Shown here: positions 1 through 6,023 of the stretch, one piece after another
Numbering within the stretch: the first letter of the stretch is position 1
Layout: the number at the start of each line of letters is the position of its first letter
Assembly: GCA_016793585.1 (NCBI GenBank)
Contig: JAEUJR010000262.1
Coordinates: 1-11,560 of the forward strand
Length of the DNA stretch: 11,560 bases
Direction of reading: 5' to 3'
Origin: Archangium sp.
GTDB lineage: Bacteria; Myxococcota; Myxococcia; Myxococcales; Myxococcaceae
Translations under genes and position numbers: made by a program
The notes under the pieces: model-generated
Seen by the model: only the letters and a program-made list of their open reading frames with translations
The model's database searches: none
What the model was told of the DNA's origin: nothing

Positions 1-792
1 CCCGATGACGATCCCTCGGCCGTCGCGCGCCGGGTCTTCAACGTCGGCGCCAACACCGGCACCAATCGGCTCGATCGCAAGAAGGCCATTCTTCGACTCA
101 GCCGCGGGCAACTCGACCGCCTGCGAACGATCGCGCCCGACACCGAGCACGCGAAGCTCGACGCTCACAAGAGCGCGCTCGAGACGTTGGAGTCACGGCT
201 CGTCGCTCCGACGGGAATGTGCGGCGTTCCCGCGATTCCGATGGGCCTGCGGCCTCAGCAGAACGACGCGTTTCCTCAGGTGGGTGCGCTGCAGTTGGAT
301 CTGCTCGTCGCCGCCCTCGCGTGTGACGCCACCAAGGTGATCTCGCTCCAGTGGAGCCACACCGTCAGCCCGATCGTGCCGACGTGGCTGTCGCTCAGCG
401 AGGCGCATCACGAGCTCTCACACATGGCCGACTCCAACACGGCTGGGGTCGATCGTTTCGTCGCCGCCGAGCGCTGGTTCGCGCAGCAGTTCGCGACCCT
501 GGTGTCGAAGCTCGAGGCGACCCCTGATCCCAGCGGCGGCGGGTCGCTCTTCGACACGAGCCTGGTGCTCTGGTGCAAAGAGATGGGCGATTCGCGGGCC
601 CACGTCTGCCGCAACGTTCCGATGGTGCTGACGGGCAGGGCGAACGGCGCGCTCCGCCTGGGCCGGTACCTGCGCGTCGCCGGTGAGCCGCACCAGAAGC
701 TGCTCGTCAGTCTCAGTCACCTGATGGGCCTCGATAACGAGACGTTCGGCGACCCCGCGAAGAGCCGCGGCGGCCTGGCGGGGCTCGCATGA
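1..792 (+). CDS. DUF1552 family secreted protein, C-terminal part (5' end outside the window)
   Basis: The reading frame is open from the first base and ends in TGA at 790-792, so only about the last 263 residues are present and the true start lies upstream. The C-terminal half has the character of the DUF1552 family: a segment with LDLLVAALACDATKV, then SLFDTSLVLWCKEMGDS, a VPMVLTGRANGALRLGRYL stretch, and a PHQKLLVSLSHLMGLD ending. DUF1552 proteins are usually exported, often by Tat, and are typically encoded beside DUF1592/DUF1588 proteins in planctomycetes and myxobacteria; their biochemical role is not established. The next gene starts inside this stop codon (ATGA, 4-nt overlap), so the two are probably co-translated and act together outside the cytoplasm. 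The N-terminal signal cannot be seen here. An ATG at 187 is internal to the domain and is not the start. Confidence 0.88.
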   Translation, partial: PDDDPSAVARRVFNVGANTGTNRLDRKKAILRLSRGQLDRLRTIAPDTEHAKLDAHKSALETLESRLVAPTGMCGVPAIPMGLRPQQNDAFPQVGALQLDLLVAALACDATKVISLQWSHTVSPIVPTWLSLSEAHHELSHMADSNTAGVDRFVAAERWFAQQFATLVSKLEATPDPSGGGSLFDTSLVLWCKEMGDSRAHVCRNVPMVLTGRANGALRLGRYLRVAGEPHQKLLVSLSHLMGLDNETFGDPAKSRGGLAGLA

Positions 793-2684
793 AACGACTC
801 CTGCTGACGCTGGCCCTGGCGGCCTGTGAAGCGAAGATCGAAGCGCCGGCACCGGTGGCGGCCGACGACTCGAAGCCGGTTGACTGCGCGGCCGCGCCAC
901 TCCCGGGCCGCCGACTCCGCAGACTCAGCCGGCCCGAGCTGGTTCGCAGCACGAACGAGCTTGCGGCCGCGTCGGTCGTGTCAGTGCAGGCCCTCGCGTC
1001 GGATCTCGTGGTCGACGGCTTCGAGACCTCGGCAGAGAAGCTGACCGTGGGCGTGCTGTTGGCCGATCAGCTCCAGACGATGGCCGAGTCGGTTGGGGCC
1101 GCGATCGGCCAGGCGCCAGCTCGTTTCGGCGGGTGCAACATGCCGACTGATGCCTGTCGCGATTCCTTCATCCGTGCCCTGGGCTCAGCAGCCTTCCGAA
1201 GGCCGGTGGATGACACGCAGCTCGCCGAATACCGATCGATCTACGAATTGGCGCGGCCCGACGGTCACGGCGCCGCTGCAGCCCTCGTGGCCGAGGCGAT
1301 GTTGTCGTCACCCTTCTTCCTCTACCGGCAGGAATTGGGCGTGCCGGCAGGGGAGGGCCAGTGGGCGCTCTCGGACGAGGAGCTCGCCAGTCAGCTCTCG
1401 TACTTCCTGACCGGTGGCCCGCCTGACGCCCAGCTTCGCGCCGCGGCTGATGCGAAGCTGCTCCACGAACCGGCACAGCTCGAAGCCCACGCCACACGCC
1501 TGTTGCAGGGCCATGACGGCCTCGGTGGCTTCGTCGATGCGTGGCTCGAGCTCGACCGGCTCGACACGCTCACCAAGGAGCCGCCGACATTCACGCCCGC
1601 GATCCGTTCGGCGATGCGCGAAGAAGCCCATCGGTATTTTGCCCAGGTGCTCGAGAGCGGCGGCTCCTGGCAGACGTTGCTGACGGCCCGCTATGGCATC
1701 GTCGACCCGCAGTTGGCGGCCTTCTACGGCCAGCCCGCACCCGGAGGCGCGGCGTTCGAGAAAGTCGATTGGCCGGCAGGGCGCCGAAGCGGTTTGCTGA
1801 CCCTCGGCGCGTTCCTCGCGACGCATGGAAAACCCACGGGCTCGTCGCCCGTTCATCGAGGCGCCGTCATTCGCGCGCGTGTGCTCTGTCAGCCGCCACC
1901 TCCGCCACCACCCAACGTGAACGCCACGCCGCCTCCCGAGCAGGCCGGCCGCACGACGCGCGATCGCTTCGTCGAGCACTCGGCGAACCCCAGCTGCGCG
2001 GGCTGCCATTCGATGATCGATCCGCTCGGGTTCGCGCTCGAGCACTTCGATGGCATCGGCCAGGAGCGGTCGCTGGACAATGGGCTGCCAATCGACGCGA
2101 CCGGAAAGCTGTTGGCCACGACGCCAGCAGACGTGACGTTCGATGGGGCGAGATCGTTGTCGGAGGCCATCGCGAACAGCGAAGAGGGTCGCGCGTGTTT
2201 CGTGACTCAGGTGCTGCGGTTCGGCATGGGCATGTCGGGAGCGCGTGATCCCTTCACGTGCGTGGGCTCGGTCGTCGCGAAGGCGATGACGCCGGCCACG
2301 CCGCTGCGTGACGTCGTGCTGGGGCTGGTGAAGGCCGATGGCTTCCGCCTGCGCGCCGGAGCGACGAACGGCGCTCAGCCCATGCTGCCTCCGCCGGTCA
2401 TCACCATGCCGATGCCGCCGCAGCAGCCCATGAACGGCCTGCAGGTGACCCGAACGACCCAATCGTCGTGGCCAACGGGGTACTGCGACGACGTCTCCGT
2501 GAAGAACGTGGGGGCGGCGGCGGCCGATTGGAGCGTCGAGCTGCCGGTCGAGGGCACCATCAACAACGCCTGGAACACTCAATTCACCGCAACTGGCACG
2601 ACCGTTCGCTTCACGGGAGTGGCCTGGAACGCACGCCTCGAGCCCACGGCGACGGCGTCGTTCGGGTTCTGCGCGATGAAATGA
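789..2684 (+). CDS. DUF1592/DUF1588 family lipoprotein with one CXXCH motif and a C-terminal CBM2 module
   Basis: 631 aa. A very short lipoprotein signal (KR then a leucine-rich stretch) ends in lipobox LAAC at residues 10-13, so Cys13 should be lipidated. Domains in order: PSD3/DUF1587 (about 43-80, RLSRPE), PSD5/DUF1595 (about 120-182, AAFRRPV), PSD4/DUF1592 (about 193-318), PSCyt3/DUF1588 (about 335-430) and PSD2/DUF1585 (about 445-520). PSCyt3 contains a proline run (369-375) and CAGCH (403-407), the single haem-c type motif. A Pro/Met-rich linker (533-548) leads to a domain of about 80 residues resembling carbohydrate-binding module family 2, with Trp561, Trp581, Trp595 and Trp613. Function of the PSD/PSCyt family is unknown; electron transfer coupled to extracellular polymer breakdown has been suggested from domain content. 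The CBM2 implies anchoring to cellulose- or chitin-like polysaccharide (inference). It overlaps the DUF1552 gene by 4 nt. Confidence 0.9.
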   Translation: MKRLLLTLALAACEAKIEAPAPVAADDSKPVDCAAAPLPGRRLRRLSRPELVRSTNELAAASVVSVQALASDLVVDGFETSAEKLTVGVLLADQLQTMAESVGAAIGQAPARFGGCNMPTDACRDSFIRALGSAAFRRPVDDTQLAEYRSIYELARPDGHGAAAALVAEAMLSSPFFLYRQELGVPAGEGQWALSDEELASQLSYFLTGGPPDAQLRAAADAKLLHEPAQLEAHATRLLQGHDGLGGFVDAWLELDRLDTLTKEPPTFTPAIRSAMREEAHRYFAQVLESGGSWQTLLTARYGIVDPQLAAFYGQPAPGGAAFEKVDWPAGRRSGLLTLGAFLATHGKPTGSSPVHRGAVIRARVLCQPPPPPPPNVNATPPPEQAGRTTRDRFVEHSANPSCAGCHSMIDPLGFALEHFDGIGQERSLDNGLPIDATGKLLATTPADVTFDGARSLSEAIANSEEGRACFVTQVLRFGMGMSGARDPFTCVGSVVAKAMTPATPLRDVVLGLVKADGFRLRAGATNGAQPMLPPPVITMPMPPQQPMNGLQVTRTTQSSWPTGYCDDVSVKNVGAAAADWSVELPVEGTINNAWNTQFTATGTTVRFTGVAWNARLEPTATASFGFCAMK

Positions 2685-2773
2685 CCCTGTGGGAACAGGT
2701 CGCATCGGTCGAGTGAACGCGTCAACCAAAGTTGGTCGGCTGGCGAAACCCGCCGTGGCAGTGTGCCTCCGTC

Positions 2774-3241
2774 ATGGATGCCCAACAGTGGATGTTGCAG
2801 TTCAAGCAGGTGCACGAGGCTGCGAAGAAGAATGGCTCGGACGAGAAGCATCGCGCGATGAAGGAAGAGCTCGCGAAGTCGCTCGTTCAGGCCCAGGGGC
2901 TGTCGGTGCCGGAGGGCCAGGCGAATCGAAAGGCATTTCGAATCGCGCAGGCGTGGCAGATCGAGATCAACGGCATCTACAAGTGCCTCACGCGCGATGT
3001 GTCGGGCGGTGGTTTCAGCGCGCTCGTTCCCGCAAACCTGTCGGTCGGTGACGAGGTTCAGTTCTCACTTCGAATCGGCTCCGGTCAGGAGCCGGTGACG
3101 GGCTCAGCAACGGTCGTCGCAGCGATCCGCCAGGCCGGAAACTCGCGGGTGTCGTTCAACATCGTGTCGATGCCGAAAGCCGACGTCGATCGGTTCGAGA
3201 ACGCCATCTTCGACTGCGTCTTGAGCCGCTACGCGCGCTGA
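2774..3241 (+). CDS. PilZ domain protein, predicted cyclic-di-GMP receptor
   Basis: 155 aa from ATG at 2774. The N-terminal 50 residues are charged and helical. They are followed by a PilZ domain (about 51-150) with both parts of the c-di-GMP signature: RKAFR (R52-xxx-R56) and DVSGGG (D75-x-S77-xx-G80). The later segment LSVGDEVQFSLRIG is also typical of the PilZ barrel. No membrane helix, signal peptide or output domain is present, so it should be a cytoplasmic single-domain adaptor that changes partner binding when c-di-GMP is bound. In myxobacteria such proteins often act in motility or exopolysaccharide control, but no partner is evident here. No good Shine-Dalgarno sequence precedes the ATG. 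A TTG at 2732 would add 14 residues with no conserved look. It lies 89 nt after the DUF1592 gene, so co-transcription is possible but not shown. Confidence 0.88.
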   Translation: MDAQQWMLQFKQVHEAAKKNGSDEKHRAMKEELAKSLVQAQGLSVPEGQANRKAFRIAQAWQIEINGIYKCLTRDVSGGGFSALVPANLSVGDEVQFSLRIGSGQEPVTGSATVVAAIRQAGNSRVSFNIVSMPKADVDRFENAIFDCVLSRYAR

Positions 3242-3255
3242 CCGAAAACCCAACC

Positions 3256-3268
3256 GGCAAGCCCTCCC
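3256..3268 (+). repeat. 13-bp direct repeat, copy 1
   Basis: GGCAAGCCCTCCC occurs here and, identically, at 3721-3733. The copies are 465 bp apart and lie close to the two ends of the gene-poor stretch. After each copy the sequence also reaches a CGGG run within 1-3 nt. It may be a chance GC-rich match, a duplicated target, or a remnant of rearrangement. Confidence 0.6.
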
Positions 3269-3286
3269 TCGGGACCCGCCCATGAC

Positions 3287-3320
3287 GCGACTTCGTATAA
3301 TGAGCGTTATGTAAACTTAC
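3287..3320. other. loxP-like inverted repeat, candidate tyrosine-recombinase core site
   Basis: Read as a loxP-type site, this has a 13-bp left arm (3287-3299), an 8-bp spacer ATGAGCGT (3300-3307) and a 13-bp right arm TATGTAAACTTAC (3308-3320). Bases 3290-3302, ACTTCGTATAATG, match the P1 loxP sequence exactly (10 arm bases plus 3 spacer bases). The right arm matches the corresponding loxP arm at 8 of 13 positions. Read instead as a Xer-type site, TTCGTATAA (3292-3300) and TTATGTAAA (3307-3315) form arms separated by 6 bp; their three mismatches are all transitions. The AT-rich island is conspicuous in this GC-rich DNA. The arrangement is visible; function is inference. Confidence 0.4.
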
Positions 3321-3347
3321 CTAGGCTCGATTTTGGGGGTGCGGGAG

Positions 3348-3557
3348 TCAGCCCTTCGCGGCCGCTCGGCTTGCCTGCTTCATGGCGTATACCGGCAGCG
3401 CCGGCCGCCAACCGTGCCGCGCCGCCACCACCGCGATGGGGATCACGTGAAACACGGCAAGGCTGATGCGCGTGTCGGTGCACTCGTCGCCAACCCCGAT
3501 GAGCACGATGGCACCGAGGGCGGTGGCGACGTCGATCCACACGGCGAACTTCGTCAT
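3348..3557 (-). pseudogene. Truncated N-terminal membrane-sensor fragment, or a 69-aa membrane protein
   Basis: The minus strand encodes 69 aa from ATG at 3557 to TGA at 3348. Two hydrophobic segments (about 6-26 and 31-47) flank a short GDECTDTRISLAVFHVIPIA loop-helix region. The spacing D, T, I-S-L, F and IP-(I/V)-A resembles the first two helices of multi-helix sensor regions that precede GGDEF or histidine-kinase domains (typically DYLTG..IS.SLFYLLP.A). After residue 50 the similarity stops and the ORF ends within about 20 codons, without further helices or an output domain. No clear Shine-Dalgarno precedes the start. I read it as a remnant of a truncated signalling gene whose missing part would have extended toward the loxP-like site. 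A genuine small membrane protein is the alternative. The in-frame extension to 3725 looks non-coding. Confidence 0.35.
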
Positions 3558-3720
3558 GACGAGTTGATCAGCAGAATCGGTGCCAGCGAGCGATGCATGC
3601 GCAGCGTCACGACGTTCGGCGTGGGCGGCGAAGTTCGGGCGCTTGCCCCTTGCGCGTTCAGCCGACGCCGTAGCGTTGGGCCACGCCTGTGGCGAGATTC
3701 CGCGCGCCATGACACATCTG

Positions 3721-3733
3721 GGCAAGCCCTCCC
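3721..3733 (+). repeat. 13-bp direct repeat, copy 2
   Basis: Second copy of GGCAAGCCCTCCC, identical to 3256-3268. It lies 30 nt upstream of the SulP start codon, overlapping the left part of the palindrome CCCGATCGGG (3731-3740). Confidence 0.6.
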
Positions 3734-3744
3734 GATCGGGGGCC

Positions 3745-3750
3745 GGAGGA
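3745..3750 (+). promoter_or_regulatory. Ribosome binding site for the SulP gene
   Basis: GGAGGA lies 13 nt before ATG 3764. The spacing is longer than usual, but no in-frame start codon lies closer, so ATG 3764 remains the best start. Confidence 0.5.
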
Positions 3751-3763
3751 TCGACGCGCCATC

Positions 3764-5608
3764 ATGGGCCGCACCCGTCTCACCGATTCCACGGCACACG
3801 TTCCGCTGACGTCGCTTCCGGCCGCGGCGCTGCGTGCGGTGTTGCGCGAGGGCTACGGCTGGCGCGAGCTGCGGCGCGACGTCGTGTCGGGGTTCCTGGT
3901 CGGAGTGATCGCTCTTCCGCTGGCCATGGCGCTCGCCATCGCTGTTGGAGCCCCTCCACAGCAGGGCCTCTACACCGCCATCGTCGCCGGCTTCTTGACC
4001 GCCCTGCTCGGCGGCTCGCGCATTCAGGTCGTCGGGCCCACCGCGGCGTTCATCGTGGTGTTGGCGCCGCTCTCTGCGCGGTTCGGCCTCGGCGGGCTCT
4101 TCGTCGCGGGCATGATCGCGGGGCTGATGTTGATCGGCGTCGCGCTGCTCCGCCTGGGGCGGTTGATCGAGTTCATTCCGTTTCCCGTGACGACGGGCTT
4201 CACCGCGGGCATCGCGTGCGTGATCGCGGTGCTCCAACTGAAGGATCTGCTGGGGCTCGAGCTCACGTCGAACCCCGAGCACTTCTCCGATCGAATCGTG
4301 GCGATGTGGGAGGCCCGCGCGAGCGCGAACCCGGCAGAGCTCGCCATTGGTGCCGTCACGCTCCTGCTGTTGCTCGTGCCGCGACTGCCGAAAGCACCAT
4401 CGTGGCTGGCGAAGGTGCCAGCACCGTTGATTGCCCTGCCGGTTGCCGCCGTGCTCGCCGCGGCGCTTCATGGCGTCGGTGGTGGGCACGTCGACACGAT
4501 CGGGAGCCGGTTTCACTCGATGCTCGACGGCGTGCTGGTCGACGGCATTCCGCGTGTGCCACCACACTTCCTGTTGCCGTGGTCCGCCCCTGCGGCGAAC
4601 GGTGAGCCGATCGGGTTCGACCTGCAGACGATTCGGGCCCTGTTGCCGACCGCGTTCACGATTGCGGTGCTCGCGGCCATCGAGTCGTTGCTCTCGGCGG
4701 TGGTGGCCGATGGCATGGCGCGCACCCGGCATGATCCCGACGCGGAGCTGCTCGCGCTGGGGATCGCGAACGTGGTGACCCCCTTCTTCGGCGGCATTCC
4801 CGCGACGGGCGCCATCGCGCGCACCGCTTCGAACTTCCGGTTCGGCGGCCGCTCACCCGTGGCGTCGATGGCGCACGCGCTCACCGTGCTGTTGGCGATC
4901 GTGCTGCTCGCGCCCGCCGTTCAGTACCTGCCCATGGCCAGCCTGGCGGCGCTCCTGTTGTTGGTCGCGTGGAACATGAGCGAAGCGGAGCACTTCCTGC
5001 ACACCGTGCGCGTCGCGCCCCGGAGCGACGTCGCCGTACTGTTGACGTGCTTCGTGTTGACGGTGGTGTTCGACATGGTGATCGCGGTCACCGCCGGCGT
5101 GCTGCTGGCGTCGATGCTCTTCATGCGGCGCATGGCGGTGACGACCGAGGGCAAGTTCGTCGAGAGCGGTCTGCCCGTTGCGCTGCCAGAAGGCGTCACG
5201 CTCTACGACATCAACGGCCCGCTCTTCTTCGGTGCCGCTGAGCGCGCGATGGGTGCGATTCGCGCCATCGGCGATCACGTGAAGGTCGTGATCTTCCGAC
5301 TCGAAGAGGTCGATCACGTCGACGTGACGGGGCTGGTCGCGTTGGAGTCGGTACTCGAAGAGCTCGCGCACCATGGGATCAAGGCAGTGCTCGTCGGCGC
5401 GCCGCCTGCTGCGCTCGAGATGTTCGCGAAGGCGGGCCTGAAGCCGGTCGAGGGCAAGCTGGCCATCTGTCGCACCCTCGATGAGGCGCTCGGGCTGCTC
5501 GGAGCTCGGGTTCACCACTATCGCCGCACGAGGACTGGGCCGGTGCGAGTGCACGTGATGGATCGCCATAAGCGCGCTGCGGCCCACTCCCCTCGCCCCG
5601 TCGATTGA
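3764..5608 (+). CDS. SulP family anion/dicarboxylate transporter with STAS domain (DauA-like)
   Basis: 614 aa inner-membrane transporter. The SulP membrane domain spans about 36-455 with many hydrophobic helices. Diagnostic segments are the early GVIALPLAMALAIAVG followed by GLYTAIVAGF and GGSR (47-85), GPTAAF (91-96), PFPVTTGFTAGI (139-150) and the late GGIPATGAIARTASN (343-357). The segment AWNMSEAEHF through FDMVIAVTAGVLLASMLFMRR (402-456) recalls E. coli DauA/YchM, a C4-dicarboxylate carrier, more than sulfate permeases. A cytoplasmic STAS domain follows (about 475-582) with DVTGLVAL (520-527) where anti-sigma-factor antagonists carry DSTG. A basic tail of about 30 residues ends the protein. 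Substrate cannot be fixed from sequence: succinate/aspartate, sulfate or bicarbonate are all possible. It appears to be transcribed alone, converging on the meaB operon. Confidence 0.92.
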   Translation: MGRTRLTDSTAHVPLTSLPAAALRAVLREGYGWRELRRDVVSGFLVGVIALPLAMALAIAVGAPPQQGLYTAIVAGFLTALLGGSRIQVVGPTAAFIVVLAPLSARFGLGGLFVAGMIAGLMLIGVALLRLGRLIEFIPFPVTTGFTAGIACVIAVLQLKDLLGLELTSNPEHFSDRIVAMWEARASANPAELAIGAVTLLLLLVPRLPKAPSWLAKVPAPLIALPVAAVLAAALHGVGGGHVDTIGSRFHSMLDGVLVDGIPRVPPHFLLPWSAPAANGEPIGFDLQTIRALLPTAFTIAVLAAIESLLSAVVADGMARTRHDPDAELLALGIANVVTPFFGGIPATGAIARTASNFRFGGRSPVASMAHALTVLLAIVLLAPAVQYLPMASLAALLLLVAWNMSEAEHFLHTVRVAPRSDVAVLLTCFVLTVVFDMVIAVTAGVLLASMLFMRRMAVTTEGKFVESGLPVALPEGVTLYDINGPLFFGAAERAMGAIRAIGDHVKVVIFRLEEVDHVDVTGLVALESVLEELAHHGIKAVLVGAPPAALEMFAKAGLKPVEGKLAICRTLDEALGLLGARVHHYRRTRTGPVRVHVMDRHKRAAAHSPRPVD

Positions 5609-6023
5609 CGCCTCCGCCGCGACGCTCGGGCGCTCACCAGCGCGGCAGCCTCCGTCGCCTTGTGCGCCACGCTCCCCGACCATGAGCGGGACCAGGCCGC
5701 GCAGCCCGCCGAGCACTGCCGCCACACCCAATCGAGAAGCTATCGGAGCCCGTCTCACATTCGGCGCGTACGCAGGTTCGGTCTTCGGGTCCCCGCGACC
5801 GCGCCATCCGTCTGCCAAAATCCGGAGATGCGTGTTGCGACGACCGGACTGGCCATCTCGCAGCACCTGGCGCGAAAGAACCCGCGGCGCGCTGGTGCTC
5901 CTCTCGAACCAGCCGCACACGAGTCGGTCTCCGCGCGCCGGCGCCACTTGATCGACCAGCAGAGAGCGAAATCCGTCTTGGGTCGGCGAGACGCGACGTC
6001 GGTCGGTCTTGGGTCGGGCGCGA
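5609..6023. other. Convergent intergenic region, 415 bp, no supported gene
   Basis: This lies between the 3' ends of the SulP gene (+) and meaB (-). Short frames run through it on both strands but have arginine-rich, shadow-like composition. A weak hairpin, GCGCT-CACC-AGCGC (5630-5643), follows the SulP stop by 21 nt but has no T-run. A GC hairpin (arms 6017-6022 and 6028-6033) straddles the meaB stop codon, also without a T-run. A 12-bp sequence, GTCTTGGGTCGG, occurs twice (5975-5986 and 6006-6017). Plus-strand bases 5730-5759 translate to NREAIGARLT, which resembles the ASPIC/UnbV motif but does not continue into a domain. Confidence 0.6.

Larger units (their letters stand above)
3242..3763. 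other. 522-bp stretch without a confident gene; possible remodelled junction
   Basis: This gap between the PilZ and SulP genes has no convincing plus-strand coding region. It holds a 13-bp direct repeat near each end, an AT-rich loxP-like inverted repeat, and a short minus-strand ORF that looks like the start of a larger membrane protein. A perfect 10-bp palindrome, CCCGATCGGG, lies at 3731-3740. The combination suggests past insertion, deletion or site-specific recombination (inference). No integrase or transposase gene is present. Confidence 0.5.

Noticed and set aside
1308..2729. 473-codon minus-strand frame opposite the DUF1592 gene
   Set aside because: Arg-rich antisense shadow; the plus strand carries recognisable domains throughout.
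2732..2773. Upstream TTG start for the PilZ protein
   Set aside because: The added 14 residues have no conserved character and TTG 2732 has no Shine-Dalgarno; ATG 2774 gives a normal-looking PilZ protein.
3296..3301. TATAAT as a -10 promoter element
   Set aside because: No matching -35 at 16-18 bp upstream, and the next plus-strand gene starts over 460 bp away. The hexamer is better explained as part of the AT-rich inverted repeat.
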